From contig LVBF01000014.1 in the NCBI GenBank assembly GCA_001604325.1, forward strand, positions 1 to 33,283: 33,283 nt of DNA, given 5' to 3'. The notes under the pieces are model-generated. The model searched no databases. It was not told the origin of the DNA and worked only from the letters and a program-made list of their open reading frames with translations. This document shows positions 7,549 to 14,328 of this stretch, in pieces (within the stretch, counting starts at the first letter, position 1; the number at the start of each line of letters is the position of its first letter). The position numbers were made by a program, and so were the translations under genes. This stretch comes from Spirochaetales bacterium Spiro_04 (GTDB lineage Bacteria; Spirochaetota; Spirochaetia; Sphaerochaetales; Sphaerochaetaceae).

Positions 7549-9002
7549 AGCGTCCGCTCCTTCTTTCGTAGTGCCGCCCTCACCACCTCACGCTCATCCC
7601 AGGCGATGGTCCCCTCCCGCCGCTGGATGGAGCGTTCGTGGCCCTTGCCCAAAAAGAGGATGACATCGCCGGAGCCTGCCTCACGGACGGCACGGGCGAT
7701 AGCGCTCCGTCTTCGTGGGATGGTGATGATGGGGCCGTGCCCCTCTTCGACCTCTTTGAGCAGGTCGGCTGCGATCTGCGCCTCATCCTCGCCCCTCGGA
7801 TCCTCCTCGGTGATGATGAGGAGGTCCGCCTGCGCTGAGGCGATCCTCCCCATGGCCGCCCGCTTGCTGCGGTCGCGCTCACCGGCGGCCCCCATGACGA
7901 CGATGAGGCGCCCCGTCGAATGGATGGTCGAGACGAAGGAGAAGAGTTTTTCATAGGAGTCGGGGGTGTGGGCGAAATCGATGCAGGCGATGATGCCGAG
8001 ATCGTTGGGCACCCGCTCCATGCGCCCCTTCACCCCCTTGAGAGCTGAGAGGATCGAGAGGTCGATGGGTGGTTCGCACATTCTGCGTGCGGTGACCAAG
8101 GCGAGCAGGGCGTTGGTCGCGAGAACCGAGAGCAGCAGACTTGTCTGTACCCGCTTCCCCTCCGCCTCGATGATGACCCCCTCCCACCCGTTGGCATCAA
8201 TGTGGTAGGGGAGAGACTGACCTACGATGATAGGCTCGATGGAGGGGTCGAGGTGGGAGATGAATGCATCGAGGGCTGCATTCTCGATGCTGCTGACGAA
8301 GAGGCCGTTCATCTTCAGACGCCGCACGAGATTCATCTTGGCATCGAGGTAGGCGGCGGGGGTGCGGTGGAAGTCCAAGTGCTCTCTGCTCACCGTCGTC
8401 ACCACGGCGGCGTCAAAGGTGATGGGCCCGAGGCGGTCGAACGCCGCGCTCAAGGCGTGGCTGGTACACTCCAGGATGACGTGGGAGAGACCGTGTGATG
8501 TGCAGCGGGCGAGGAAGGCGAAGAGCGCTTCGGCCTCCGGGGTCGATTGTCGGTATGGGCTGGCCCCCGCGTTTGCCCCATCGTCGAGGGAGGTGGTGGA
8601 GAGGAGGCCAGAGCGGATGCCGATTCTGGCCATGATCTGATGGAGGTAGTGGCAGGTGGTGGACTTGCCGTCGGTGCCGGTGACGCCGATGATGGTCAGC
8701 TTCTCCTGCGGATCACCGTGGAAGGCGGCGCACATGCGGCTGTAGACCGAGCGGATCTGGGCGACGACGATCACGGGGACCGACAGCTCCTCGATGGCCC
8801 GCTCCGCGATCACGGCGACCGCGCCCTTGGCCACCGCTTCCGAGGCCCAGCTCCTGCCGCTGGTATGGTTGCCGTCGAAGGCGAAGAAGAGCGCCCCCGC
8901 CTTGGCATGGTTGGAGTGCTGTACCACGGCGCTGATGGGTAGATCCTCCCAGTCGCCGACGGGAATGGAGCAGGCCTGGAGCAACGTATGGAGTGTTACC
9001 AT
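7539..9002 (-). CDS. murE: UDP-MurNAc-L-Ala-D-Glu ligase for the third stem residue (MurE)
   Basis: Adds the third amino acid of the peptidoglycan stem, using ATP. The ATP-binding loop is GVTGTDGKSTT (106-116), a slight variant of the usual GTNGKTT. The Mur-ligase central domain includes ILECTSHALS, and the C-terminal domain has LGKGHERSIQ. Where diaminopimelate-adding enzymes have DNPR, this protein has EDPRGED (about residue 401), similar to enzymes that use lysine or ornithine. Spirochaetes are known for L-ornithine, so that substrate is the best inference. Length 487 is standard. It opens the murE-ddl-dinB operon. There is no good Shine-Dalgarno: AGGGT sits directly against the ATG, and the message may be leaderless. 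Confidence 0.93.
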   Translation of the reverse strand: MVTLHTLLQACSIPVGDWEDLPISAVVQHSNHAKAGALFFAFDGNHTSGRSWASEAVAKGAVAVIAERAIEELSVPVIVVAQIRSVYSRMCAAFHGDPQEKLTIIGVTGTDGKSTTCHYLHQIMARIGIRSGLLSTTSLDDGANAGASPYRQSTPEAEALFAFLARCTSHGLSHVILECTSHALSAAFDRLGPITFDAAVVTTVSREHLDFHRTPAAYLDAKMNLVRRLKMNGLFVSSIENAALDAFISHLDPSIEPIIVGQSLPYHIDANGWEGVIIEAEGKRVQTSLLLSVLATNALLALVTARRMCEPPIDLSILSALKGVKGRMERVPNDLGIIACIDFAHTPDSYEKLFSFVSTIHSTGRLIVVMGAAGERDRSKRAAMGRIASAQADLLIITEEDPRGEDEAQIAADLLKEVEEGHGPIITIPRRRSAIARAVREAGSGDVILFLGKGHERSIQRREGTIAWDEREVVRAALRKKERTLCR

Positions 9003-9007
9003 ACCCT

Positions 9008-9035
9008 ATGGTACTTCACCTGATGCTCTTTGCAA
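9008..9035 (-). promoter_or_regulatory. Candidate murE promoter placed for a leaderless start
   Basis: On the minus strand TTGCAA and TACCAT are 16 bases apart. The -10 ends five bases before the murE ATG at 9002, so transcription would start within a base of the A of ATG. TTGCAA is self-complementary, so the -35 alone does not fix a direction. Confidence 0.45.
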
Positions 9036-9063
9036 ACTCCCTATAGTGTTTTACCCCTCTATT

Positions 9064-9072
9064 TGCTATGCT
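9064..9072 (+). promoter_or_regulatory. Candidate extended -10 promoter for the 9079 gene
   Basis: TGC followed by TATGCT forms an extended -10 element. Its last base is seven bases upstream of the A of ATG 9079, which would make the transcript leaderless. No convincing -35 is seen, as is common for extended -10 promoters. Confidence 0.45.
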
Positions 9073-9078
9073 GATCTT

Positions 9079-10155
9079 ATGGGATCGCGTCGCTTCGGCA
9101 AAGTCATGGTCACCTTCGCTCTGGCCCTTGTCACCCTCCTGCCCGGCCTTTCGGCCCTCGCCTTGGATGGCCACGGTCAGTGGGCCGGGGCGATGGGGAG
9201 GACGGGTCTCGCCTTGAACCTCGGTGCGGACTCGTTCTTCGCCAATCCGGCGCTGCTCGGCCTCTCGACGAGAGCGGAGCACACCTTCATCGGCAGTGTT
9301 GGGTTTGGTGATGATCTGGTCGATCATGGGGGACAGTTCCGATTCGAACGGCCCCAAACCGATGGCTCCATCACCTTCATGGCGAAGAACCTTGCGTTGA
9401 CGATCGAGAGCCGGACCACCTTTGAGGATCACCAGGACTGGGGCTCCTTCAGCACCTACCGGGGTGATAAACTGACGCTCCTTGAACTCGATTGGGCCTT
9501 TGGGAGAGGTCCGATCTCTCTGGGCGTACGCGCCCAGGTGGTGGCCACCAGTGTCCGCAGCGAGGTGACGGTGAACAACGACCAGCTGCTCCTCGACTAC
9601 TTCATCCAGAGCGCCATCGCCCGCTATGAGAGTGTTGGAGAGCTCTCATCCGTCAGCTTCGGCCTCGGCGTGCTCCTCGATTACGATTGGATTTCGATGG
9701 GCGTGGTCGTAGGCAAGTTCGCCTATTCCACCGGGGAGGACCCCCTGACCCTGGACAGCGACTCCCTGCTGAAGACGCTCAGCTGGGGGTTGAGTCTCTC
9801 CAGCCCCACCTACAACGCCAGCAACGAGTTGCGCCTCTTCCGTGCCCAGGGCGCCTTGGATCTGGTCAACCTCGGCAGTAATGAAACGCGGGAGACGCGC
9901 GGAGGCCTCTCGGTGAAGCTGCAACTGCTGCCGGACTATTCACTCTCTCTGCTCACCGGCTATCGTGAGCTGAAGAGGCAAGCCAGCGACCTCATCCGCA
10001 TCTCCCTGGTGGAGGGACGGCACTCCATCGGCCTCGGAGGCGAGCTGGGCAATGCTGAGCTCTTGGTGCTCTACGAGTACCCCACCGCCTGGTACACCAA
10101 CACTCCGGCAGATGCTGCATCGACGCTCTCCTTCTCCGTTTCGATCCGTCTCTGA
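9079..10155 (+). CDS. Predicted outer-membrane beta-barrel protein
   Basis: I do not recognise an exact family. Starting at ATG 9079 the 358-residue product has a positively charged N-terminus (MGSRRFGK), a hydrophobic stretch (VTFALALVTLLPGLSALA) and a probable signal-peptidase site near residue 28. The mature part is rich in short alternating strands with aromatic and glycine residues and ends LSFSVSIRL, typical of the last strand recognised by BamA. The ADSFFANPALLGL segment recalls the N-terminal NPA-L region of FadL-like and UPF0164-type spirochaete proteins, which is only a weak lead. The ORF-track start at 8794 lies inside murE and is rejected. No Shine-Dalgarno is present; see the leaderless-promoter entry. 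The gene is monocistronic and divergent from murE. Confidence 0.75.
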   Translation: MGSRRFGKVMVTFALALVTLLPGLSALALDGHGQWAGAMGRTGLALNLGADSFFANPALLGLSTRAEHTFIGSVGFGDDLVDHGGQFRFERPQTDGSITFMAKNLALTIESRTTFEDHQDWGSFSTYRGDKLTLLELDWAFGRGPISLGVRAQVVATSVRSEVTVNNDQLLLDYFIQSAIARYESVGELSSVSFGLGVLLDYDWISMGVVVGKFAYSTGEDPLTLDSDSLLKTLSWGLSLSSPTYNASNELRLFRAQGALDLVNLGSNETRETRGGLSVKLQLLPDYSLSLLTGYRELKRQASDLIRISLVEGRHSIGLGGELGNAELLVLYEYPTAWYTNTPADAASTLSFSVSIRL

Positions 10156-10162
10156 GCTCCCC

Positions 10163-10191
10163 TTGACAGAGATGGGACACCCCGATATATT
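10163..10191 (+). promoter_or_regulatory. Strong sigma-70 promoter for the 10231 gene
   Basis: TTGACA and TATATT separated by exactly 17 bases give the best consensus promoter in the window. It predicts a start near 10198 and a 33-base leader containing GGAAGGAG before ATG 10231. High, constitutive expression is likely. Confidence 0.85.
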
Positions 10192-10230
10192 CAAACGGTA
10201 CGAAGTTTGACGACGGAAGGAGTAGCGTAT

Positions 10231-10407
10231 ATGTCCAAAGCACATAGAGGCAGTGGGATCAGGAGCGAGATCAACCGTGGACGCGGTGAGTGCCCTGCTT
10301 GCAAGCGGACCGGGGTCAAGGTTCTCTACGAAGTGACCCTCGATGGCGAGAAGGCCAAGGTCTGCAAGCCCTGCAACGCCCGCATCAAGAAAGAAGCCTC
10401 CGCCTAA
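10231..10407 (+). CDS. Small zinc-ribbon-like protein (58 residues), function unknown
   Basis: The protein begins MSKAHRGSGIRSEINRGRGE and has two CxxC pairs, CPACK and CKPCN, spaced 22 residues apart, which would suit one zinc ion in a rubredoxin-like knuckle. It is very basic, suggesting contact with RNA or the ribosome. ATG 10231 is chosen over the upstream TTG (10207) because GGAAGGAG lies at the right distance. A near-perfect promoter and a perfect intrinsic terminator enclose it, so it is a single-gene, highly transcribed unit, much as for a ribosomal protein. I recall similar small proteins in other spirochaetes but cannot name a family. It does not match a ribosomal protein I can identify. 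Confidence 0.85.
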   Translation: MSKAHRGSGIRSEINRGRGECPACKRTGVKVLYEVTLDGEKAKVCKPCNARIKKEASA

Positions 10408-10426
10408 GAAGGCCCCCTATTGAAAG

Positions 10427-10454
10427 GACTGTCCACCGCGACAGTCTTTTTTTT
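10427..10454 (+). terminator. Intrinsic terminator after the 58-residue gene
   Basis: GACTGTC (10427-10433) pairs perfectly with GACAGTC (10440-10446) around a six-base loop and is followed by eight T residues. This is a textbook Rho-independent terminator. Confidence 0.95.
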
Positions 10455-10470
10455 CCTCATCCCAAAACGT

Positions 10471-10712
10471 ATGAAAGCACACCACTTTGTATCGGGATCT
10501 CGAGCAACAAGGACCCAGAGGGCCATCTCACATGTCGATATCACGATCACGGGGGACGCTCTCACCACTGCCGTGGTGGCCAGGCTTGAATGTGAGATCG
10601 ATGGCCTGCTCACCCCATATACCTTCGATATCTCTTCTTGTCCCACAGAGACAACCCCCAGTTGCTCTCCCACATCGAGCGAGTGGGGGTGACAATCTCC
10701 CAGAGAGGATAG
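10471..10712 (+). pseudogene. Decayed MNT-type nucleotidyltransferase (MntA-like) remnant
   Basis: The frame starting at ATG 10471 reads SGSRATRTQRAISHVDIT followed by LECEIDGLLTPYTFDIS, which follows minimal nucleotidyltransferases (GSRAxGxxxxxSDIDL ... LPYxxDLS). Near 10636 homology moves to another frame, where LSHRDNPQLLSHIERVGV continues the family C-terminus to TAG at 10710-10712. One missing base would restore the whole. The catalytic SDxD motif is SHVD, so the first aspartate is lost, and the glycine after GSRA is also replaced. The N-terminal helix is absent because the terminator of the previous gene lies there. No HEPN (MntB/HEPN toxin) partner is adjacent. Intact relatives act as nucleotidylating antitoxins. 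The ORF-track lines at 10420 and 10487 are pieces of this remnant. Confidence 0.65.
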
Positions 10713-10755
10713 AAACAAGCGCTCGATTGCAATACACTCATGGGCGGGGGGCAGT

Positions 10756-12198
10756 GTGACGATCTATCTGGTGGGAATCAAAGGGACCGGGATGGCGCAT
10801 CTGGCCGTCCTGCTCAAGGCGATGGGGCACGAGGTCAGCGGCTGTGACAGCGGGGAACGCTTCGTCACCGACTCGACGCTTGAGGCCCACGCGTTGGTCG
10901 TCGACCACGGCTTTGACGCTGACCTGCTCACCGCTTCAGCTGACCTGGTAATCCACAGCAGCGCCTATGGCGCATCTGTCCCCATCATCGCGGAGGCGAA
11001 GAGGCGGGGCATCGAGGTGCTCGATTACCCCGCCTTCGTCGCTCGATTGACGGGGGAACAGGAGAGCTGGGCGGTGGTCGGCACCCACGGCAAGACCACC
11101 ACCGCCAGTGTGGCGACGCATCTGCTTTCGCAGGCCACCGGTGGCCGCTTCCCCTTCTACGCCCTCTACGGCAGCCGGGAACAGGCACTCGATGCGGTGC
11201 CGTATTGGGGGAACCAGGTCGCCCTCTTCGAGGGTTGCGAGTACCAGGACCACTTCCTCTCCTACCGCCTGCGCGGCATCTTGATCACCACCATCGACTG
11301 GGACCACCCCGATTACTTTCCTGACCTCGAGGCGGTCTTCTCCAGCTTTGTAACCTTGGCCATGGGCCTGGAACGGCGCGGGATCCTCATCTACAACAGC
11401 GATGATGCACTCGTTCGCCGCCTCATCTCCGTGGTAGCGGCCCGGCGGGCCGACCTCACGCTCATCGGCTACGGCTTGAGCGCCGACGGGCTCTTCAAAA
11501 TCGTGAAGAGAGGAGCAGGGCGGTACGCATTTGCCGGCTTGGGCGACCTCCTGTTCACCCTGGTCGTCGATGAGCCGTCCCTGGTGGGCGACCACCTCGG
11601 CGCGCTCGTCCTGGCATCTGCGATGCTGCTTGACCAAGACCCTCCCAAGCTCTACCTCGATGACAGTGCCCTGGTCACCGACGAGGTGCTATCCACCGTG
11701 GTGGCCCATCTTGGCCGTCACCTCGCCACCTTCGCCGGGGCGGTGGGCCGCCTTGAGGTGATGGGAGAGGAGGGTGGGGTCATCTACCTCGACGACTACG
11801 CCCACCACCCACGGGAGATCGTGGTGTTGCTCGGTGAAGTGTCGCGCCGCTGGCCCGGACGGGAGACGGTCGTGCTCTTCTCTCCCCATACCGCAAGCCG
11901 AACGCGCGCCCTCTTTGATGAATTTGTCGCTTCGTTGCGCCCCATCGATCATCTGGTCATCCAGGCCACCTATGCATCGGCGCGTCAGGATGGGGGAGAC
12001 GAGGACCCCTCGTTGGCGCTCTATGAGCGGCTCTCTCTGTTGATGGGAGCGCGGGTGTGCTATGCCAAAACGGATGATGAGGCGATCGCCGCTGCCTGCG
12101 CCCGGTTGCATGAGGGGGCGCTCTGCATTACCATGGGTGCGGGAAACAACCGCGATCTGGGCGAGAGAATCGCCCGAATGAGAAGGAGATGGATGTGA
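10756..12198 (+). CDS. murC: Mur ligase, MurC type (UDP-MurNAc--L-alanine ligase)
   Basis: ATP-dependent ligase that starts the peptidoglycan stem by adding L-alanine to UDP-MurNAc. The N-terminal Rossmann domain is MTIYLVGIKGTGMAHLA, the P-loop is GTHGKTTT (109-116), and the C-terminal domain has DDYAHHPREI, all found in MurC and in the recycling ligase Mpl. Instead of EADESD the central region reads EGCEYQDHFLSYRL, a variant also known from some MurC paralogues, so Mpl-like activity cannot be excluded. The start is GTG 10756 preceded by a G-rich GGGGGG stretch. A -10-like TACACT (10733-10738) lies upstream with no clear -35. Length 480 fits MurC. The stop overlaps yicC by four bases. Confidence 0.85.
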   Translation: MTIYLVGIKGTGMAHLAVLLKAMGHEVSGCDSGERFVTDSTLEAHALVVDHGFDADLLTASADLVIHSSAYGASVPIIAEAKRRGIEVLDYPAFVARLTGEQESWAVVGTHGKTTTASVATHLLSQATGGRFPFYALYGSREQALDAVPYWGNQVALFEGCEYQDHFLSYRLRGILITTIDWDHPDYFPDLEAVFSSFVTLAMGLERRGILIYNSDDALVRRLISVVAARRADLTLIGYGLSADGLFKIVKRGAGRYAFAGLGDLLFTLVVDEPSLVGDHLGALVLASAMLLDQDPPKLYLDDSALVTDEVLSTVVAHLGRHLATFAGAVGRLEVMGEEGGVIYLDDYAHHPREIVVLLGEVSRRWPGRETVVLFSPHTASRTRALFDEFVASLRPIDHLVIQATYASARQDGGDEDPSLALYERLSLLMGARVCYAKTDDEAIAAACARLHEGALCITMGAGNNRDLGERIARMRRRWM

Positions 12199-13064
12199 AG
12201 AGCATGACCGGGTACGGATTCTGTGAGTCAGTGGGTGAGAAAGTCCAGCTTGCCGTCGAACTGAAGTCCTACAACAACCGTTTTCTTGATATCAACCACA
12301 ACATCGCCTACGCCCTCGCTCCCTTTGAGATCGAGATCGACAAGGCGCTCTCTGCGATCGCCAAGCGGGGACACATCGATGTGAACATCCGCCTCAAGGT
12401 CCTGGAGAGTGAGATGACCGTCCACGTGGACGAGGGGGCGGTGCGCGCCTATACGGCGGCCTTTGAGAAGATAGCCGCATCTTCGGCACACCCCCTTGAG
12501 ATCACCTTGGCCGACTACCTCTCCCAGGAGGGGGTGTTGGCCACTGTCCGCAGCAGCGACAGCGAGAGCTACCGCACCCTCCTCTTCGATACCCTCTCCG
12601 TCGCCTTGGCGCAACTCGATGAGTCAAAGAAGCGGGAGGGCGCCTCCACCAAGGCCGATCTGATCCGCCTCGGGAGAATCATCGAGGAGGGACATGGCGT
12701 CATCGCCGCCCACGCCGATGAGCTTGAGGCTCTGGTCAAGGAGCAGCTGGTGCAACGCTTCGATGATCTGCTCGGCGACAAGGGGTGGGATGAAGTGCGG
12801 ATCCTGCAGGAGATCGGGGTACTTCTGGTCAAGTACTCGATCCATGAGGAGATCAAGCGCCTCGCCGTCCACCTCAAGGAGTACTTCAAGCTCCTGGAGA
12901 GCGATGAGCCGGTGGGCAAGCGCCTCGACTTCCTCTGCCAGGAGATGAATCGGGAGATCAACACCATCGGCAGCAAGAGCCAGATGGTGGAACTCAACAT
13001 GCAGGTGGTCCGGATGAAGGACGGCCTTGAGAATATCCGCGAACAAGTTCGCAACATTGAGTGA
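12195..13064 (+). CDS. YicC/YloC family endoribonuclease-like protein
   Basis: Member of the YicC family (UPF0701). Relatives have been linked to stationary-phase survival and to ribonuclease activity. The family N-terminus is M-KSMTGYG; here GTG 12195 gives exactly (V)KSMTGYGF, whereas the ORF-track ATG at 12189 adds two residues and lies hard against the AAGGAG. GTG 12195 has a six-base spacer and makes a four-base GTGA overlap with the murC stop, so I prefer it (289 residues). The conserved ELKSYNNRFLDIN is near the N-terminus, and the C-terminal GKRLDFLCQEMNREINTIGSK is the strongest family signature. The middle is helical and rich in charged residues. Confidence 0.93.
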   Translation: MKSMTGYGFCESVGEKVQLAVELKSYNNRFLDINHNIAYALAPFEIEIDKALSAIAKRGHIDVNIRLKVLESEMTVHVDEGAVRAYTAAFEKIAASSAHPLEITLADYLSQEGVLATVRSSDSESYRTLLFDTLSVALAQLDESKKREGASTKADLIRLGRIIEEGHGVIAAHADELEALVKEQLVQRFDDLLGDKGWDEVRILQEIGVLLVKYSIHEEIKRLAVHLKEYFKLLESDEPVGKRLDFLCQEMNREINTIGSKSQMVELNMQVVRMKDGLENIREQVRNIE

Positions 13065-13071
13065 GGAGCGT

Positions 13072-13593
13072 ATGCGTATCGCGATCAGTGGCAAGAGCGG
13101 GTGTGGCAACACCACCGTCACCCGCCTCGTCTCAGAGGCGCTGGGCTTTGAGATGATCAACTTCACCTTCCGTTCCCTGGCCGAGGAGCGGGGCATCGAC
13201 TTCTGGCAGCTGAGCCGGCTTGCTGAGAGCGACGACCGCTACGACCGTGAGGTCGACCGCCGCCAAGTCGAGATGGCGCTCTCTCATGAATCCTGCGTGC
13301 TCGGCAGCCGCCTTGCCATCTGGATGCTCAAGGACGCAGATCTGAAGATCTTCCTTGATGCATCGATCGAGGAGCGTTCGAAGCGCATCGTGCGGCGCGA
13401 AGGGGGGAGCCTCGAAGATCGGATGGCCGAGACGAGCGACCGCGACCGGCGCGACAGCGCCCGCTACCAGCGCCTCTACGGCATCGACAACAACGATACC
13501 TCCATCGCCGACCTGGTCATCGACACCACCGCCCTCAACGCTCAAGCGGTCGCCGCCCTCATCATCGAGGAGGTACGCCGTCGTGAAGCGTAA
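13072..13593 (+). CDS. Cytidylate kinase-like protein, archaeal/short type
   Basis: Probable (d)CMP kinase, phosphorylating CMP and dCMP with ATP. ATG 13072 follows GAGGAG, giving a 173-residue product that starts MRIAISGKSGCGNTTV. The nucleotide-binding loop (7-15) has asparagine where the P-loop lysine normally lies. Archaeal-type short cytidylate kinases also lack that lysine (GSGTTT), so the change is family-like rather than inactivating. The rest fits the AAA_18/short-kinase layout: a lid with RIVRREGG, and RDRRDSARYQRLYGID near the end. The ORF-track start at 13027 lies inside yicC and is rejected. The product is shorter than bacterial Cmk (about 225 residues). The 3' end overlaps the next gene by 11 bases. 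Confidence 0.85.
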   Translation: MRIAISGKSGCGNTTVTRLVSEALGFEMINFTFRSLAEERGIDFWQLSRLAESDDRYDREVDRRQVEMALSHESCVLGSRLAIWMLKDADLKIFLDASIEERSKRIVRREGGSLEDRMAETSDRDRRDSARYQRLYGIDNNDTSIADLVIDTTALNAQAVAALIIEEVRRREA

Positions 13594-14047
13594 GCTCTCT
13601 CTCCTGTTGCTTCTGCTTTCTACCGTGTTGCCCCTCTCGGCGAGAGGGTACATCGGCCTCAACCAGGGCCTGGTGGGCAGCGCTGTCGAGGTCGGCTATA
13701 TGACGCGCTCCTTTGAGCAAAACCTCTCCCTCTCGCTGCCGCTTGTGCATGGCAACTTCACCACCCCCATGGCAAGCGGGAACCTGGTCTGGCGCATCCA
13801 GCGCTTCAATCCACTGGTCATCGGCGTGGGAGTAGGGGGACGCTTCTCTTGGGGGGCTGATGATGGGTACATCCTCGCCGGCGGACTCCTCCTCTCTGTC
13901 AGCTGGGAGACGTTCGGGCGGGGGGAGGTGCTCTTCGTCGAAGGATCCTATATGCCGTTCTCCATCGAGGGGGGAAGCGCCATCGATGCCCTCGCTCGGC
14001 ATCAGACAGGGCAGTATCTGCGCATCGGGCACCGCCATCTCTTCTGA
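13583..14047 (+). CDS. Small exported protein, possible outer-membrane barrel (154 residues)
   Basis: Not assigned to a named family. The start is GTG 13583, eight bases after a strong GAGGAGGT that lies inside the cytidylate kinase gene; the ORF-track start at 13355 is a shadow extension. The product opens VKRKLSLLLLLLSTVLPLSARG, a clear signal peptide with likely cleavage after LSA. The mature part has short alternating strands (PLVIGVGVGGRFSW, ILAGGLLLSVSW, EVLFVEGSYMPF) and ends with RIGHRHLF, a final phenylalanine as in many outer-membrane proteins. This suggests a small barrel or periplasmic beta-protein. It is translationally coupled to the kinase. Confidence 0.75.
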   Translation: MKRKLSLLLLLLSTVLPLSARGYIGLNQGLVGSAVEVGYMTRSFEQNLSLSLPLVHGNFTTPMASGNLVWRIQRFNPLVIGVGVGGRFSWGADDGYILAGGLLLSVSWETFGRGEVLFVEGSYMPFSIEGGSAIDALARHQTGQYLRIGHRHLF

Positions 14048-14051
14048 GGAC

Positions 14052-14080
14052 TGTACATTATCGGGGAAAATCTCTATAGT
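14052..14080 (+). promoter_or_regulatory. Candidate promoter for rpoZ-miaA
   Basis: TGTACA and TATAGT with a 17-base spacer predict a start near 14087, 38 bases before the rpoZ GTG. The -10 is strong and the -35 matches four of six positions. Confidence 0.6.
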
Positions 14081-14124
14081 AAGGTTCACACAAAACCGTC
14101 TTACAGGGACAAGGAGTACCAACG

Positions 14125-14328
14125 GTGAGCATACCACTAGACAGCCTTATTGATTATGAGGGGAATATCTATCAGATAACCTGCGTCGCGATCAAAGAGG
14201 CGAACATCCTGAGCAATCCTGGCTGCGGCGGAGAGGAAATTGAGGAGAACAATGGCAAGATTGTCAGTGAAGTCCTCACCAGAGCGCTTGCAGGTGAAAT
14301 CAAGTTCGATTCTCCAGACGACGTCTGA
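14125..14328 (+). CDS. rpoZ: DNA-directed RNA polymerase omega subunit (spirochaete type)
   Basis: A 67-residue protein starting at GTG 14125 with AAGGAG eight bases upstream. It reads MSIPLDSLIDYEGNIYQITC at the N-terminus and NNGKIVSEVLTRALAGEIKF towards the end, matching my memory of treponemal omega subunits (NIYE-TC ... NDGKVVS). Omega helps fold and assemble the beta' subunit of RNA polymerase. The length is short but normal for spirochaetes. Its 3' end overlaps miaA by about 77 bases in another frame. The assignment is by eye, so moderate certainty. Confidence 0.75.
   Translation: MSIPLDSLIDYEGNIYQITCVAIKEANILSNPGCGGEEIEENNGKIVSEVLTRALAGEIKFDSPDDV

Noticed and set aside
6802-7956. 384-residue plus-strand ORF across ddl and murE
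   Set aside because: Spans the junction of two certain genes on the other strand and shows no domain.
10207-10230. TTG start for the 58-residue CxxC protein
   Set aside because: The codons between TTG and ATG contain the Shine-Dalgarno for ATG 10231.
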